A stretch of 64,000 nt of DNA, from positions 5,704,001 through 5,768,000 of the forward strand of contig OX463829.1 of NCBI GenBank assembly GCA_949825045.1, given 5' to 3'. Position 1 is the stretch's first letter. Each line of letters begins with the position of its first letter. The translations under genes and the position numbers were made by a program. Shown here piece after piece: positions 9,801-20,414 of this stretch. The stretch is from Argyresthia goedartella (taxonomy: Eukaryota; Arthropoda; Insecta; Lepidoptera; Argyresthiidae). The notes beneath the pieces were generated by a model that did no database searches, had not been told where the DNA came from, and worked only from the letters and a program-made list of their open reading frames with translations.

Positions 9801-11599
9801 GCGACGGCGGCAGCGGTCTGGCCCATTTTCATTTTTCTGGCTTATTATAAGTTGTTATGTTTAATAAATAACAATAACTGTATATAGGTACCTACATGTA
9901 TATAAACTTACTCCTTGTTAATAAAAATAAATACCATCCTTATTATAACGTTTACGAAACTCTTTCTTAATGAAGATATATCTCGCTCGATTCTTGATTC
10001 TTGATATCTACCACAATTGAAATGTCAGTCCCGTCATTTATTATTAGATATTTTAAGTATTCAGCGCCTGCTTGGTTTAATCATAGGTTTAATATCCGAA
10101 AGAAGTGAAACTGGTGAAACGCGAGAAACAAGAGAGTAGGCCGAAAAAGTTGAATAGATCAGAAATATTTTATTCACCAACTACTGAAGTTGGTGAAAAG
10201 TGGTGTTGATTGTTTCATAATAATTTAATCGATCCGTCACGTTTAGAAAATGTTTCTAATTTCGTCTGCAGCAGGTAAAATTCTTTTAAAAGAAGGAAAA
10301 TTACCGAGATCGTTTGTTCGAGCTTATACACTGCTGCTGCGTCATCATTTCAATATATTCTGGGATGACCCTTGAATAACCTACGAGCGGAATTCTAACG
10401 CTTTGATCAACCGCTTATAGTCATGATGCAGTAAAATTACTGTTGTGATCATTTCATGCCGTCTGCGTGAAAACTCGAATTCCCTTATCCTCGAGAAAAA
10501 ACTTAGCTCGATCCAAAAACAACTATAAAAAATATCATCCAAATCGTCATAGCCGTTATATTTTTTACGAAGATAAGGACCGCGTGCTTTCAGCGATGTA
10601 ACTCGACCACCATCGTAGGGATAGTCCTGAAAAATCACCTAAAGTCAACCAAAATGGATTTGATATAATAAATGTTGCACCGGACCTAACAACTATCATG
10701 TGAAGGGAACCCTTTCCATCAAAAGTAATATTGGAGGAGCTCATGTTAGCTAGAGGGCTGGAATTGTAAATGTCTTGGTGTAAATTTTCATTTTATCGCT
10801 GTAAGGTGAGCACAGTATAACACAACTGCGTCCGTTGACCCTACAAACAGCCATAACTGCGGCCGCAGTTTGGTGCCAAGCACACCTAGCCGTCAGCGTT
10901 GTCAGGATCACGGGAACGCGAACATTGAAGAAAAGAGGAAGTTGTTCTTTATAAAGCTTTGGTGTTCGGCCCGCTTCACCTTTGGCCGAATGCACAGAAT
11001 GCAGTTCAAATAAAGTAACGCTTAAATGTCGTACTAGGCGCTGTTATTTCCCGAGCGAGAGAGTGGCCGTCAAACATTGAGATGCCAGATGGTCATACGG
11101 GCACTACACCCGACATCTGAAATCTGAATCTGATGTTGGTGGTCACTGGTCAATAGCGAAACAGCCTGTAGCGGCCATTTATGTCAAGTTATTAACATGT
11201 TTTTAATCCAACCTTAAGGCGTGAAGTTAGGATACAGGAAACTAACCATAAATTACAGTTTCCTAGAAAACTGCTCTGCAATAATTTTCCATTTAAAAGA
11301 GGAAGTGGCGGTAAAAGGTGTTTTCAAACTGAATTATATTGTTGTGTAAACCTTCACGTGCGGAAATGGAGTGGGTCAGTATTCATCATATTCATTCATC
11401 ACTAAGATACGTCTATCTATCAAAATGGCTGAGGGGGGGGGGGGGGGAACGGAAATAATGGCGTTCTTTGGGATAGGCATATGATTAACAGTGATCTGAA
11501 GTGGGCTGGTATGATTATGATAATAATATCAGACTATAGCTGGCCACCGCTGGAGCAGGCTGGACGTAGGAGTAGTCCTACTGAAATAGCTAAACAAGT
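9801..11599. other. No gene recognised; 15-bp G run
   Basis: Mostly AT-rich sequence. A homopolymer of 15 G lies at 11433-11447. A minus-strand open frame of 85 codons (10381-10638) has no recognised domain. Confidence 0.5.
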
Positions 11600-11810
11600 G
11601 CAGAGCAATGATCAATGCCACAATGCCGTTCGAACATGCGGTTCCTGAACACATCAAAGACAGCTTATGAGAGAGCTTATGATATGTTTTTAGATAAACT
11701 AGTGTATGTAACTATACATAATTAGGCATTAAATCGGCTTTTCATAAACCCACTCTTGAGCTTTAATGCCCTCCATTATGTATGAGTCTCAAACTACTAT
11801 TTTGGCGCAA
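11600..11810 (+). repeat. Unclassified repeat with conserved peptide, copy 1
   Basis: Matches 27840-28060. Both contain CATGCGGTTCCTGAACACAT, GTATGTAACT(A/G)TACATAATTA, GGCATTAAA and CATAAACCCACTCT, then TTAATGCCCTCCATTAT. One frame gives the same short peptide end (MPFEHAVPEHIKDSL, stop) as the other copy. This copy has diverged upstream. Confidence 0.7.
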
Positions 11811-11860
11811 CTGTGCCTCCGGTACCTCGTATGGAAAAGGGAGTGACCCTATGTTCTGTT
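11800..11860 (-). repeat. SINE family 3 scrap
   Basis: GGCGCAACTGTGCCTCCGGT, ACCTCGTATGGAAAAGGGAG and TGACCCTATGTT are the reverse of the family-3 3' region. Confidence 0.5.
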
Positions 11861-12250
11861 TGAATTTGCCTACACAATCAAATCGTGCGAGTTCTGACAA
11901 AAAAAATGTAAATTTCTTTAACAACAGTATACCAGCTAACCAAGTATGAATTGAACTGGGGCGCATCGGGGATTCCGTACTCATCACAATTTTATTTGTG
12001 ATGGATCTACAAATTCACGGTTTTCGAATTTTTGCTATACTTGAGCTATAATACCTCGCTTCTTGCCAAATTTCATGATTCTAGGTCAACATGAAGTACC
12101 TTATAGGTACATAGGTTTTGATTCCCTTGCGAGAATCAAGCACATTTAGCTTTGCGGCTTAAAAGGCCATATATTTTGATTGCGTCGACCTAGACTTTTA
12201 TTTATTATTAGGATACAATATTATAATAGAACAATATTAGGATACCTGTA

Positions 12251-12499
12251 TTAAACTGCACATAAAAAATACTCATTTGCACAGCAAATATCAGGGCAAA
12301 ATGCTGCGGTAGCTTAGGTGAAGGGTAAAGGGGGTGAGCAAAGCAAAGCCCCCTTTATCCTTCGTGTTAAGTTAAAAATGCGAGACAACAAAAAATACTT
12401 AAAACATAAACTTGAGTACACATAAAATATTTAAAGCATAAAAAGTGATTTTGCTAATAATTTTTTGCTGTGCAAATCAGTATTTTTGATGTGCGATTA
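12251..12499 (-). mobile_element. MITE family A, copy 1
   Basis: The ends are inverted: AACTGCACATAAAAAATACT...GCACAGCAAA on the left and TTTGCTGTGCAAATCAGTAT...GATGTGCGATT on the right, about 38 bp each. The core (GCTGCGGTAGCTTAGGTGAA ... AGCCCCCTTTATCCTTCGTG) is the shared A/B core in the opposite orientation to the neighbouring B copy. Confidence 0.85.
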
Positions 12500-12513
12500 A
12501 ATACTAACCCTTA

Positions 12514-12640
12514 ACATTTACATATAGGCACATACATTGCTTCTGGCCTCACACTAGGATACCCTGTGTCGAGGGAACCAGAAACAGCGTCGTCACACAC
12601 ATATAAACATCCAATCCAATCCGTTTTTTTTTTCTTTTTT
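12514..12640 (-). repeat. SINE family 2 copy, head missing
   Basis: Minus-strand tail and body: GGCACATACATTGCTTCTGG, ACACTAGGATACCCTGTGTC, GAACCAGAAACAGCG and TATAAACATCCAATCC. A T-rich run replaces the tRNA-like head. Confidence 0.8.
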
Positions 12641-12830
12641 GCATTTCTCGCATCGTAGGCAGAGCCACAACTACAAATATATATTTTAACTTGGTAAAAG
12701 TATCTCGGCAGACATATGTAGATATAGATCCAAGAATACAAGATAGACGGACAGTGGAACAACACAGTGGTCCTATAAGGGTACCTTTTAAGGTATGGAC
12801 CTCAAAAAAAACCTGTTGATGAACACCGAC

Positions 12831-14078
12831 CTTGTTGTAATAGGCTTGTGTTTAAACGATTACCAAAAACGCACCTATTTTACTACCAATAAATTCGAAA
12901 TGACTGCCAGAATGGATAAAAGTCCACCAAATTATGTTTGGATAAATGATCACCAAACTTCTTTTTTGTTGTTCTTACATGTTCAAACTAACACGAAGGA
13001 TAAAGGGGGCTTCGCTTCGCTCACCCCCTTTACCCTTCACCTAAGCTACCGCAGTATTTTGCCCTGATATTTTCTGCAACTTTTGGTGAGTTTTATTAAT
13101 TTATTTATTTACACAAAATTTTACATAGTTAGGCATTATGGGAACACCACTTAAACCACTGGGGTTTGTGTGTGGTGTGATCTACTCATTAATTATCAAA
13201 AACTCAAAACTCAAAACTCAAAACGTTTATTCTGTAAATAGGCCACAAGGGCACTTTCACATGTCATTTCATTTCATTTTTTACAGAACATTTGGTATTA
13301 TTATCATATTATCAGAAAAAAAAAAGTACTTAATTATTGTTTCTGAGAGATGTAAAGAGTCTCAAATGTCATAATAAAATAATTAAAATATAAATAACAG
13401 AGATGTATAGTCTCTTTAGTCAATAATACAATGATAATAGGAGATGTAAATGTTCCCCACAGTCAAGAGTTGTATAATTAAATTAATCTTTGGAGGTGTA
13501 AAAGGCCTCCAAGTGTCCAGTAAAAGAAACTCTGGCAGTGAGGATGCTCACAATTAATTAGAACAATTCAGTCCCAAGCATTTTTATCGTCTATGTACTC
13601 TTTAATACTGTAGTAAGCTTTAGAAATAAGCCTTTGCTTGATGTATTTCTTGAACTTATTAATTGATAGATCTGTCAAAGTGCTTGGGAGTTTATTGTAA
13701 AATCTTACACAATTACCCTTGAACGAGTTTTTTATTTTATGGAGCCGAGTAGTGGGCACTGCAAGTTTGTCCTTGTTTCTAGTATTAAAGTTATGTATTC
13801 GTATATCGTATTTAAGTAAGCAATAGCATTATTTTAAATATTCAATTACATCATTGATAAATCAATTACATAATATTCAATAGTATTCATGACATTCAAA
13901 AACATAATTTTAAAATTCAGTATCATTAGTAGGTACATTTCTCAAGAACTATTGAACCGTCTTTCTAGTTTTTCTGTAAAGTGTGATTTGAGTTTAGCTT
14001 TGATATTAGTTTAACTGATCATTTAGCCATTTTGGGTAGGAAAAAAATATTTTGGTGATCATTATATTTGTTGCCGTT
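12831..14078 (+). mobile_element. MITE family B, copy 2, split by an insertion
   Basis: The first part (about 12831-13090) runs from GTGTTTAAACGATTACCAAA to CTGCAACTTTTGGTG. The other end (GATCATTTAGCCATTTTGGG ... TTTGGTGATCATTATA) is at 14018-14070. About 920 bp between them is foreign and includes a 5'-truncated LINE tail. Confidence 0.75.
13195..13840 (-). pseudogene. Jockey-like LINE 3' end inside MITE B
   Basis: On the minus strand a frame starting about 13835 reads NFNTRNKDKLAVPTTRLHKI, then FYNKLPSTLTDL, FKKYIKQRLISKAYYSI and KEYIDDKNAWD before its stop at 13568. This is the typical C-terminal tail of lepidopteran jockey/CR1-type reverse transcriptases. About 340 bp of 3' UTR follows, ending in a TTTGAG-type tail repeat (plus-strand CAAAACTCAAAACTCAAAAC near 13198-13222). 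The polymerase core is absent, so this is a 5'-truncated insertion, which is the normal fate of LINE copies. Confidence 0.75.
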
Positions 14079-14435
14079 GAAATATAACGCATCCCTACTG
14101 AGAAAATCTCTGACGGAATCATGTGTTATAATGACCTCTATTGCCAAGAATATTGAAAGGTAAATGGCACCACAGATTATAGTATCTGGCATATTGGCAC
14201 TTAACTTAATACTACGTGATAATTAATATTTAAGATTGGATGGAAGAAGTGTTCAATTCCTGCCTAATGTTTGTGCAAATATGTGTTTTGCTATCCCTTA
14301 TGGGCAAATGACTGAATCTAGAGGCGTCATAACTAGAATTGATGTACTTTTTTTTTAAATTAAAATATAGGGTAACCGGATAAAAGCTGCCTGTTTTAAG
14401 GCTGGCGGTTTAGTACGTTAGTTAAATGGAACGCT

Positions 14436-16140
14436 TTAATTTTTTTTATTTTTTTATTTATCAATTTATTTCAGATATAAATAATCCATATTTTTACACA
14501 ACATATACAAAATAAAATTTTAATTTTAGCATAATTAAATTTATAGGCATACACACACAAACATACCCTCACACACATATCTCTACCCTCACACACAACC
14601 ACTTACACACACGTATTACACATCATTATTTACATGAAGCAATCAGGAAAAACACAGTTAGGTACATCATTTTTTATTAGGAGCTAGATGTACACCTACC
14701 CAGTGTCTCATAATAGGGCTGTCGATCCTATTTGCCAACGTATCGAGAATTGTATTCGGGCTGCCGCGTGTACGAATCATTATTGAAGCGATTCTTTTTC
14801 GCAGAATCGCAAAAAAGTCGGCGACTTTCGCCTCTGCGAACATGATTGAGGCGCTACAGAATCGCGGCAGCCCCAACACAATCCTCAACGCGTTATTGTA
14901 TTGAACACGCAGAGCGCTGTAGGTCCTCTGCTTGTAACTAACCCACAGGCTGCAGGTGTAGAAGGTTTGACAGTACGCTCTGAACAATGTGAGTTTCACT
15001 TCTCGAGTGGACCGTGCAAACCTGCGAGCCAGCATGTTACATCGAACCGCCAGCGCCCTGCGCTCCCTTTCCATGTCCAGGTCATCTGTGAGCCTGTCCG
15101 TGACCACATGGCCCAGGTACTTGAACTGCGTGACCCTGACTAAAGGAATACCACAGAGCTGGACAGGTGGCACACACGATGGTACTTTACTGCCGGCCCT
15201 AAATATTAGCAGCTCGCTCTTTTTAGCATTGTACCTAAGACCATGTGATTCGGCATATGACCCACAGATCCCCAGCAGCTGCCTAAGCGCTCTGATCGAA
15301 GGGCTCAGGACTACCATGTCATCAGCATAGCTAATATTATTGACCATGACGCCGTCAACCGAGCACCCTACCATGGCGTTGTTGCTGAGTTCCCTAATCA
15401 GTTTGTCTATAAAAATATTAAACAATTTAGGAGACGTTAGCCCACCTTGCCGTACTCCGCAATTAAGCCTATATTCCTGACTTAATGAGCCGGCCCACCT
15501 GACAGCGTTGCGTTGATTTTTATACCAGTATTTAAACATAAAAATAAGCTCATCAGGTAAGTCGGTCTCCTTTGTCAGCTTGTCCCAAAGGATCTCGTAA
15601 TTAACGAGGTCAAAAGCCTTAGATAGGTCAAGAAAACAGGCGTATACCGGCGTCTTTCTATCTGTGTAGTACCGGACAGTCTGCTTGAGACACAATATTG
15701 CACTCTCTGTGGACAACCCGGCCCTAAACCCGAATTGTGCATCATGTAAATGTAGAGATGCAGTAAGTGTTTTGTCAAGCAAACTGTCTAGCACCTTCGC
15801 TACAGTAGTTGCCAAAGAAATAGGCCTATAATTACCCTTATCACTGGCATCTCCTGTCTTATTTTTTATTATAGGTACTACAATAGTTTTCATTAAATCC
15901 TCAGGTAGATAAGAGTGTCCAATACAGGCATTAATAAACATTTTGAGAACTCTGGGGAGATGCACACCCGCAAGTCTTAAGTGCTCAACACTCAACCCGT
16001 CATGTCCCGGCGACTTTCCACGTTTCATACCGCGTAAGGCCATCTCTACGTCTTTTATAGTGAATCTGTGGTATGCACGTTCCTCAGCATGACGGGTGTG
16101 AGCGTCGAACCTCGGCGCAGTTGACACAGATAAAGGTTAA
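14436..16140 (-). mobile_element. 5'-truncated LINE, copy C
   Basis: Minus-strand LINE containing most of ORF2's reverse transcriptase (see 14667-16127) and a 3' UTR of about 230 bp. The UTR ends in an A-rich tail (T-rich on the plus strand, 14436-14460). A CA-rich simple repeat lies in the UTR at about 14550-14610. The 5' end stops just upstream of the first methionine. The protein is related to ORF2 at 49775. No clear target-site duplication was found. Confidence 0.85.
14667..16127 (-). CDS. LINE ORF2 fragment: reverse transcriptase
   Basis: This 486-residue frame begins inside ORF2, after the endonuclease. It holds a reverse-transcriptase domain with GKSPGHDGLSVEHL (about 37-50), NYRPISLATTVAKV (99-112), AQFGFRAGLSTESA (130-143), CFLDLSKAFDLV (164-175), RQGGLTSPKLFN (226-237) and the catalytic YADD (267-270). 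The thumb and C-terminal region follow (YTCSLWVSYK, ALRIVLGLPRFCSA). It aligns over its length with the ORF2 at 49775, whose YADD is at 719-722. The methionine at 16127 is internal to the ancestral protein, so it is not a natural start. The frame is still open, which suggests a fairly young insertion, but without endonuclease and ORF1 it is not autonomous. Confidence 0.85.
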   Translation of the reverse strand: MSTAPRFDAHTRHAEERAYHRFTIKDVEMALRGMKRGKSPGHDGLSVEHLRLAGVHLPRVLKMFINACIGHSYLPEDLMKTIVVPIIKNKTGDASDKGNYRPISLATTVAKVLDSLLDKTLTASLHLHDAQFGFRAGLSTESAILCLKQTVRYYTDRKTPVYACFLDLSKAFDLVNYEILWDKLTKETDLPDELIFMFKYWYKNQRNAVRWAGSLSQEYRLNCGVRQGGLTSPKLFNIFIDKLIRELSNNAMVGCSVDGVMVNNISYADDMVVLSPSIRALRQLLGICGSYAESHGLRYNAKKSELLIFRAGSKVPSCVPPVQLCGIPLVRVTQFKYLGHVVTDRLTDDLDMERERRALAVRCNMLARRFARSTREVKLTLFRAYCQTFYTCSLWVSYKQRTYSALRVQYNNALRIVLGLPRFCSASIMFAEAKVADFFAILRKRIASIMIRTRGSPNTILDTLANRIDSPIMRHWVGVHLAPNKK

Positions 16141-16269
16141 AGGTAGGTTTAAGAATATCGTAGCAACTATAGAGTTCGAGATTGAGTTTGAATATGTCTG
16201 TCACCGAAAGATTGTCAAAACTGTTAGTTGATAAAATAACGTTTATTACGTTAGTTGGTCAACTATAAT

Positions 16270-16517
16270 ATAATAATACCTTGGACACTATTTACACACA
16301 TTGATCTAGCCCCAAACTAGGATTCCCTGTATCTTGGGTACTAGACAACGATACACATACTTATATAGATAAATATTATACTTAGATAGATAAACAACCA
16401 TGACTAGGGTACAAACATTAGTTCTCATCAAACAAATATTTGCCCCCACCGGGACTCGAACCCGGGACCCTTGGTTTCGTAGGCAGCGTCACTGCCGACT
16501 CGGCCATTCGGGTCGTC
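16270..16517 (-). repeat. SINE family 1 copy, minus strand
   Basis: tRNA-derived SINE. On the minus strand the head has an A-box-like TGGCCGAGTCGG and a B-box GGTTCGAGTCC, followed by GGGGGCAAATATTTGTTTGA, the CATGGTTGTTTATCTATCTA body, and the tail AATCCTAGTTTGGGGCTAGA with CCAAGGTATTATTA at the 3' end. Near full length. Confidence 0.9.
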
Positions 16518-16534
16518 AAACTCGAACCCGGGAG

Positions 16535-16564
16535 ACAGTTTACTATCGACAGATAGTAAACTGT
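16535..16564. repeat. 13-bp perfect hairpin
   Basis: ACAGTTTACTATC and GATAGTAAACTGT are separated by a 4-nt loop (GACA). It is located inside the TIR element. Confidence 0.85.
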
Positions 16565-16920
16565 AGCGTACTGTTACTATATGACGCGTTAGTTAATTAA
16601 CTAACGGGTAAAACCGTTAAATAGTAAACTGGTTTAAACTTGAATTGCAAACGAAATACCAGGGCAAACACTGCGGTAGCTTGTGTTAGGTTGACATGTT
16701 AGAACAAAAGAAACGTAAATTCTAAACCCTGTCGGTCTGGTTTACTATCTGTCGATAGTTGATCAACTAACGCGTTAGTTTATCGAATAACGGTTTTGAC
16801 TATCTTAAGGGTGACATATCTACCTATAGTATCTCCCAAAAGACAGTTTATATCTTAAAATCGATAATAAATAAAGAAATAAATATGTTTTCCATAGGTA
16901 CCATAAAAATAAATATTTAT

Positions 16921-17000
16921 CTTTGTATGTACGCTTGCTTCCCACACAGGAGATGCAGGTTCCGATCCTAAACATGTACCAATGAGATAAATTATGTTCA
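16921..17000 (+). repeat. SINE family 3 head fragment
   Basis: ACGCTTGCTTCCCACACAGG, AGATGCAGGTTCCGATCC and ACCATGTACC-like sequence (here ACATGTACCAATGAGATAAA) match the 5' part of family 3 at 31660. Confidence 0.65.
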
Positions 17001-17129
17001 GCGTACTTTCGCTACGTGGTAGTGGGCGTTAAACCCCTCCACCAACCCGCACTGAGCCAGCATGGTGGAGTATGGCTTAATCTTACTCGTATCCGGGTAA
17101 AGGCCTGAGCAAGACATTTCTTATTTTTT

Positions 17130-17458
17130 TTAACACGCTCAGCGCCAGTATATCTTTAATGATACACCATAGGGCGCTTTCTCACAGGCCAGTGTATACC
17201 TATAATTTTGTAGTATTTTTTTTAAGAAAAACCCCATATTTTCTTTATTTTTTAAAATATTTACACCCCAAAAACACAGGCACATTCTCCAGGGCCAACG
17301 CTTTTGAATGCGCTAATAAAATGTATGAAACGGTGTATATTGTGGGATACAGCTGCCTCCGAAGTCGGGCAGTGTGGTGTATCATTAAGGATACACTGGC
17401 CTGTGACAAAGCACCCTATGGTGTATCATTAAAGATACACTGGCGCTGAGCGTGTTAA
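17130..17458. mobile_element. piggyBac-like MITE, TTAA flanks
   Basis: TTAA at 17130-17133 and 17455-17458 bracket inverted ends starting CACGCTCAGCGCCAG. The inverted similarity extends about 75 bp and includes ATCTTTAATGATACACCATA and CACAGGCCAGTGTAT. The element is about 320 bp with no transposase. TTAA target sites and a C(A/C)C start are known for piggyBac-type elements; the superfamily call is an inference from these ends. Confidence 0.8.
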
Positions 17459-17799
17459 ACCCTTGCCTTAGTATGTTTATGAAACTCTCCCGTCCCTATG
17501 TTGCTCCAATGTAAATGTATAATGCCGAAGCCATCTTGCGTACCCATTTGTTGAACCACAACACTTCTTTAATGTAAACATTAAAATTATAATAAGTAAG
17601 TACCTGATTTTGAAATTGTCAAAGGCACGATGAAAATAAAATAGGTACTAAGTAAGTTAGTACGTACCTAATACGGAAATTGTCAAAGGCACAAAGGAAT
17701 TAGGGTGATACGAAAAAAAATACATAAAAGGAAAACGAATGTAAACGAAAGTGACAGCGATAATTACTTCCACATAAGAAAGAAAAGAGAGACAAATTA

Positions 17800-18130
17800 A
17801 ACGAGTCCAAACCCGAAGGGTTTACTAGTAGCCGTTGAAGAGTTCCACTATCCACCTTCAGGCTCCATCATCAGATCAGCTCGATTCCCTCACTAACCCA
17901 TCAACTACTCACCGAGACGATTCTAAAGAGCCCAAACACGGTAGGATTTCGTTATTACAGAGTCCTGTGACCACCATCCGGCTCCATCATCAGTTCAGCT
18001 CGATGGTATCATAATATTGCACTGTCACCGAACTTACATAATGATTCCAAAAGTTTGCTCAATCAGAAATGGGAAGTGGGTCAAAAACTTGCAAGATTTG
18101 TTTACGTAGTCACTTACTTCCTTAGTTACA
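17800..18130 (+). repeat. Lepidopteran-style dispersed repeat
   Basis: GGCTCCATCATCAGATCAGC and GGCTCCATCATCAGTTCAGC occur 118 bp apart. The sequence AATCAGAAATGGGAAGTGGG near 18062 continues it. I recognise this as a common moth/butterfly repeat but cannot name it. Confidence 0.45.
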
Positions 18131-18307
18131 GGTGAACCTAATAAAGCGTGTTAAAAAGTAAAAAATTAAAATTAGGTATAACTTTGAAAAAAGTTTAATA
18201 GGTTGTGTATTCCACAAATCGAGTTGCTAATTTTACTGGAACACATGCTGTCGACGCGCCGCCGTAGACGCGTGTAATAAAAACAAATTATATACCTACA
18301 AAACGAT

Positions 18308-18672
18308 TAGTGAATCAAAGAGCTATGGAGAGAAGTATGCTTAGTGTGAAGAAACAAGATAGAACAGGCAACGGTGACATTCGGAAAAGCACAAGTCACA
18401 GATATCCTGGCAACAATCAGAAAAGGGAAATGGCAAAGGGCGAATCACATCGTAAGACGTAAAGACAATAGATGGTCACGCATCTCTACAGAGTGGATCC
18501 CTAGAGACGGTAAGAGATCAGTTGGTAGACCACTGATGAGATGGTCCGATGAGCTGAGGACGTATTACGCACTTTGGTGGAGAAAGGCGCCAGATAGAAT
18601 TCAATGGAATAATATGTTAGAAGCTTTAATTTTTCACAGAGAAGAAGACAAAGAAAAGCGATTTACCTAACA
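18308..18672 (+). pseudogene. RTE-type LINE C-terminal remnant
   Basis: The plus strand encodes LVNQRAMERSMLSVKKQD, then after a frameshift VTDILATIRKGKWQRANHI, RRKDNRWSRISTEWIPRD, GKRSVGRPLMRWSDELR and RTYYALWWRKAPDRIQW. This is the C-terminal end of RTE-clade endonuclease/reverse-transcriptase proteins (family pattern QRAMERSML ... W..GH..R..D.RW ... GRP..RW.D). The catalytic domains are missing, and the frame change near 18370 confirms decay. It lies about 150 bp before the left end of the DIRS element. Confidence 0.75.
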
Positions 18673-18836
18673 CAGCACCCCAGTGAAACTTGCTCAGCTG
18701 GGGTGGTCTAGACCAAACCTTACTCTATATACTTACATACAGATTATGTAGAGTAAGAGGCCAATCTGTTCTTCAGAGGACTTTAATGAAGATTTTTAAA
18801 ACTTAATATGAGCAACATATTAATGATTATACTCAT

Positions 18837-18984
18837 GCTCCGTCTTCGAAATGAGTAACCTAAAATAGTCCTTATTACTGTGTAGTAGCGCATCCAGCTG
18901 TCACACTCAACACTGTATTTGAGGGTATTAGTACATATTTTTTTCCTTTTCCCTCCGGATTCTCCACCCGTCGTTCGTCATTCA
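18837..18984 (+). repeat. DIRS left inverted terminal repeat
   Basis: ATGCTCCGTCTTCGAAATGA through CACCCGTCGTTCGTCATT is the reverse complement of 23644-23792. The two copies differ mainly at CTTCG versus CTGAAG near the tip and in a T-run near 18940. Confidence 0.93.
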
Positions 18985-19050
18985 CGTTTTCAGTGTCAAT
19001 CACTCCGCAAGCTTCCTTTAATTTAAAAAAAAAGTTCTTGAAATTTCGTC

Positions 19051-20414
19051 ATGCCGAAACGGAAAAATAGTGAGAACATAAATGAAATCGCTAGGAAGCT
19101 CAGAAAATTGGAAAAGAAGATGAAGAAAAGTAAATCTAGACGTAAAAGGATCATTTCATCGTCATCGGAAGAAGGTTCGCGATCTTCAGAAAAACAACAA
19201 GGTAACTTTAACCTATACATATGTATATTACGCACCAGGACGCCTGCGGGGTGATCCGAGCGTACTTATTTACAACCAGGTTGGCTTTCGGAGCCAACAC
19301 ATTGCGAGTAACCAGATTGGCCTACGGGGCCCTTCGCTGCAGCGCACTAGTATAGCTATAATACAGCTACATTTACCGTTTTTAGTTGGAGAAGACGACA
19401 GACCGACGAGGGAAGTAATCTCCGACCTTGACTCTATCGTCCTTGACCGAACCACGACGGAAGATCATGAGCCTGGCCCTGGCCCTTCGACCAGCAATCT
19501 AGGCCAACCCAACGGGCATCAAACGCCGGACTCTCGGGCCAATGAAACGAGCGCCTACGCAAACGGCGACGCCGCCGCCGACACACAATACCTCGACAGT
19601 GACGCGACTGACAATATCGCGCTGCTGGATGGTGAAGCGCTCGATATCTTGGGTGAAGATCCAACAAACATCATTATATGGCAAAGACATTCGATCAGAG
19701 ATAGCCACCAGGTACGAACATATAGTGACTAATGGCTTGAATAAAGATATAAGAAGTGACCTCTGCAGTAAGTACCCTATCCCTGCAAATGCTATGCTCA
19801 TCGGGGCCCCAACCCTCAACCCCGAGGTCAAGGCCGCTCTGACCGAGCCGGTCATCAAGCGTGACAGACTTATCGAGGCGCGCCAAAAACGTCTTGCCTC
19901 CGCTATCACTTGCCTGGGAGAAGCTGCAACCCGCTTACTAGACAGCAAAGAAAGAGACAACACGCTTTTAAAACTCATAATGGACGAGGGCCGCCTCGTA
20001 TGTGATGCTCAGAACAACGAGTCCGTATCAAGACGAAACCTAGCGGTTTATTCACTCAAGAAGGAGATGCAAGGCCCACTGCTTAACACTAAAATAGACA
20101 AATCTCTGTTTGGCGAGCAGTTGTCAGAATCCTTGAAGACTGCAAAGGCTGTTTACAAGTCCGGCACGGATCTTAAAATACAGACCAACCACAAAACCAC
20201 AACACCAGCAAAAAACTGGAAAGGCCAAGCTGCCAATCGCCAGCCCCCGCCGCCCCTGATGACACCGAGGAATCGGGGATACGCTGCGCCGATGGCGCCA
20301 GCGCACTCGGGAACTCTGCCGCCGCCGCTGCCACCGACGCAGCGCAGCGGGCGCGGGTACTCGTCGAGGCCGCCTCCGCCGCCGCCGTACAAGCAAGCGC
20401 GCAGGCGATACTAG
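19051..20414 (+). pseudogene. DIRS gag with an intron and one frameshift
   Basis: The start ATG (19051) opens a lysine/arginine- and serine-rich exon (MPKRKNSENINEIARKLRKL) to 19201. A GT-AG intron (19202-19385) joins it in frame (phase 1) to an acidic exon beginning VGEDDRPTREVISDLDSIVL. Near 19655-19675 one base is missing or extra, and the conserved DIRS gag region continues in another frame: YGKDIRSEIATRYEH, LIGAPTLNPEVKAALTEPV, IEARQKRLASAITCLGE, ALL-type helices, then a proline/arginine-rich C-terminus (about residues 220-290 of that frame) ending at 20414. The protein would form the particle or nucleoprotein of the element. The C-terminal part overlaps the start of pol in another frame. 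Confidence 0.8.
19202..19385 (+). other. Candidate spliceosomal intron in DIRS gag
   Basis: Donor CAACAAG|GTAACT and acceptor TTTACCGTTTTTAG|TTGG bound 184 bp. Unspliced, the first exon meets a stop at 19252-19254. Spliced, the codon G+TT (Val) leads straight into the acidic exon. Splicing is inferred from sequence alone. Confidence 0.7.

Larger units (their letters stand above)
16192..16820. mobile_element. TIR element carrying a SINE
   Basis: Left end 16192-16240 (ATATGTCTGTCACCGAAAGA, TTGTCAAAACTGTTAGTTGA) and right end 16760-16820 (in reverse, GATATGTCACCCTTAAGATA, GTCAAAACCGTTATTCGATA) are inverted repeats of about 45 bp. The interior holds a minus-strand SINE-1, a short hairpin and, at 16635-16700, a shortened form of the core found in MITE families A and B. 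A third end-like piece is at 24815. No coding capacity. Confidence 0.75.

Noticed and set aside
10381..10638. 85-codon minus-strand frame preceded by TTTTTCAG
   Set aside because: It could be an exon, but no domain, partner exon or family pattern is visible.
11433..11447. 15-G run as a G-quadruplex regulatory site
   Set aside because: A lone homopolymer with no gene nearby; it may also be a sequencing weak spot.
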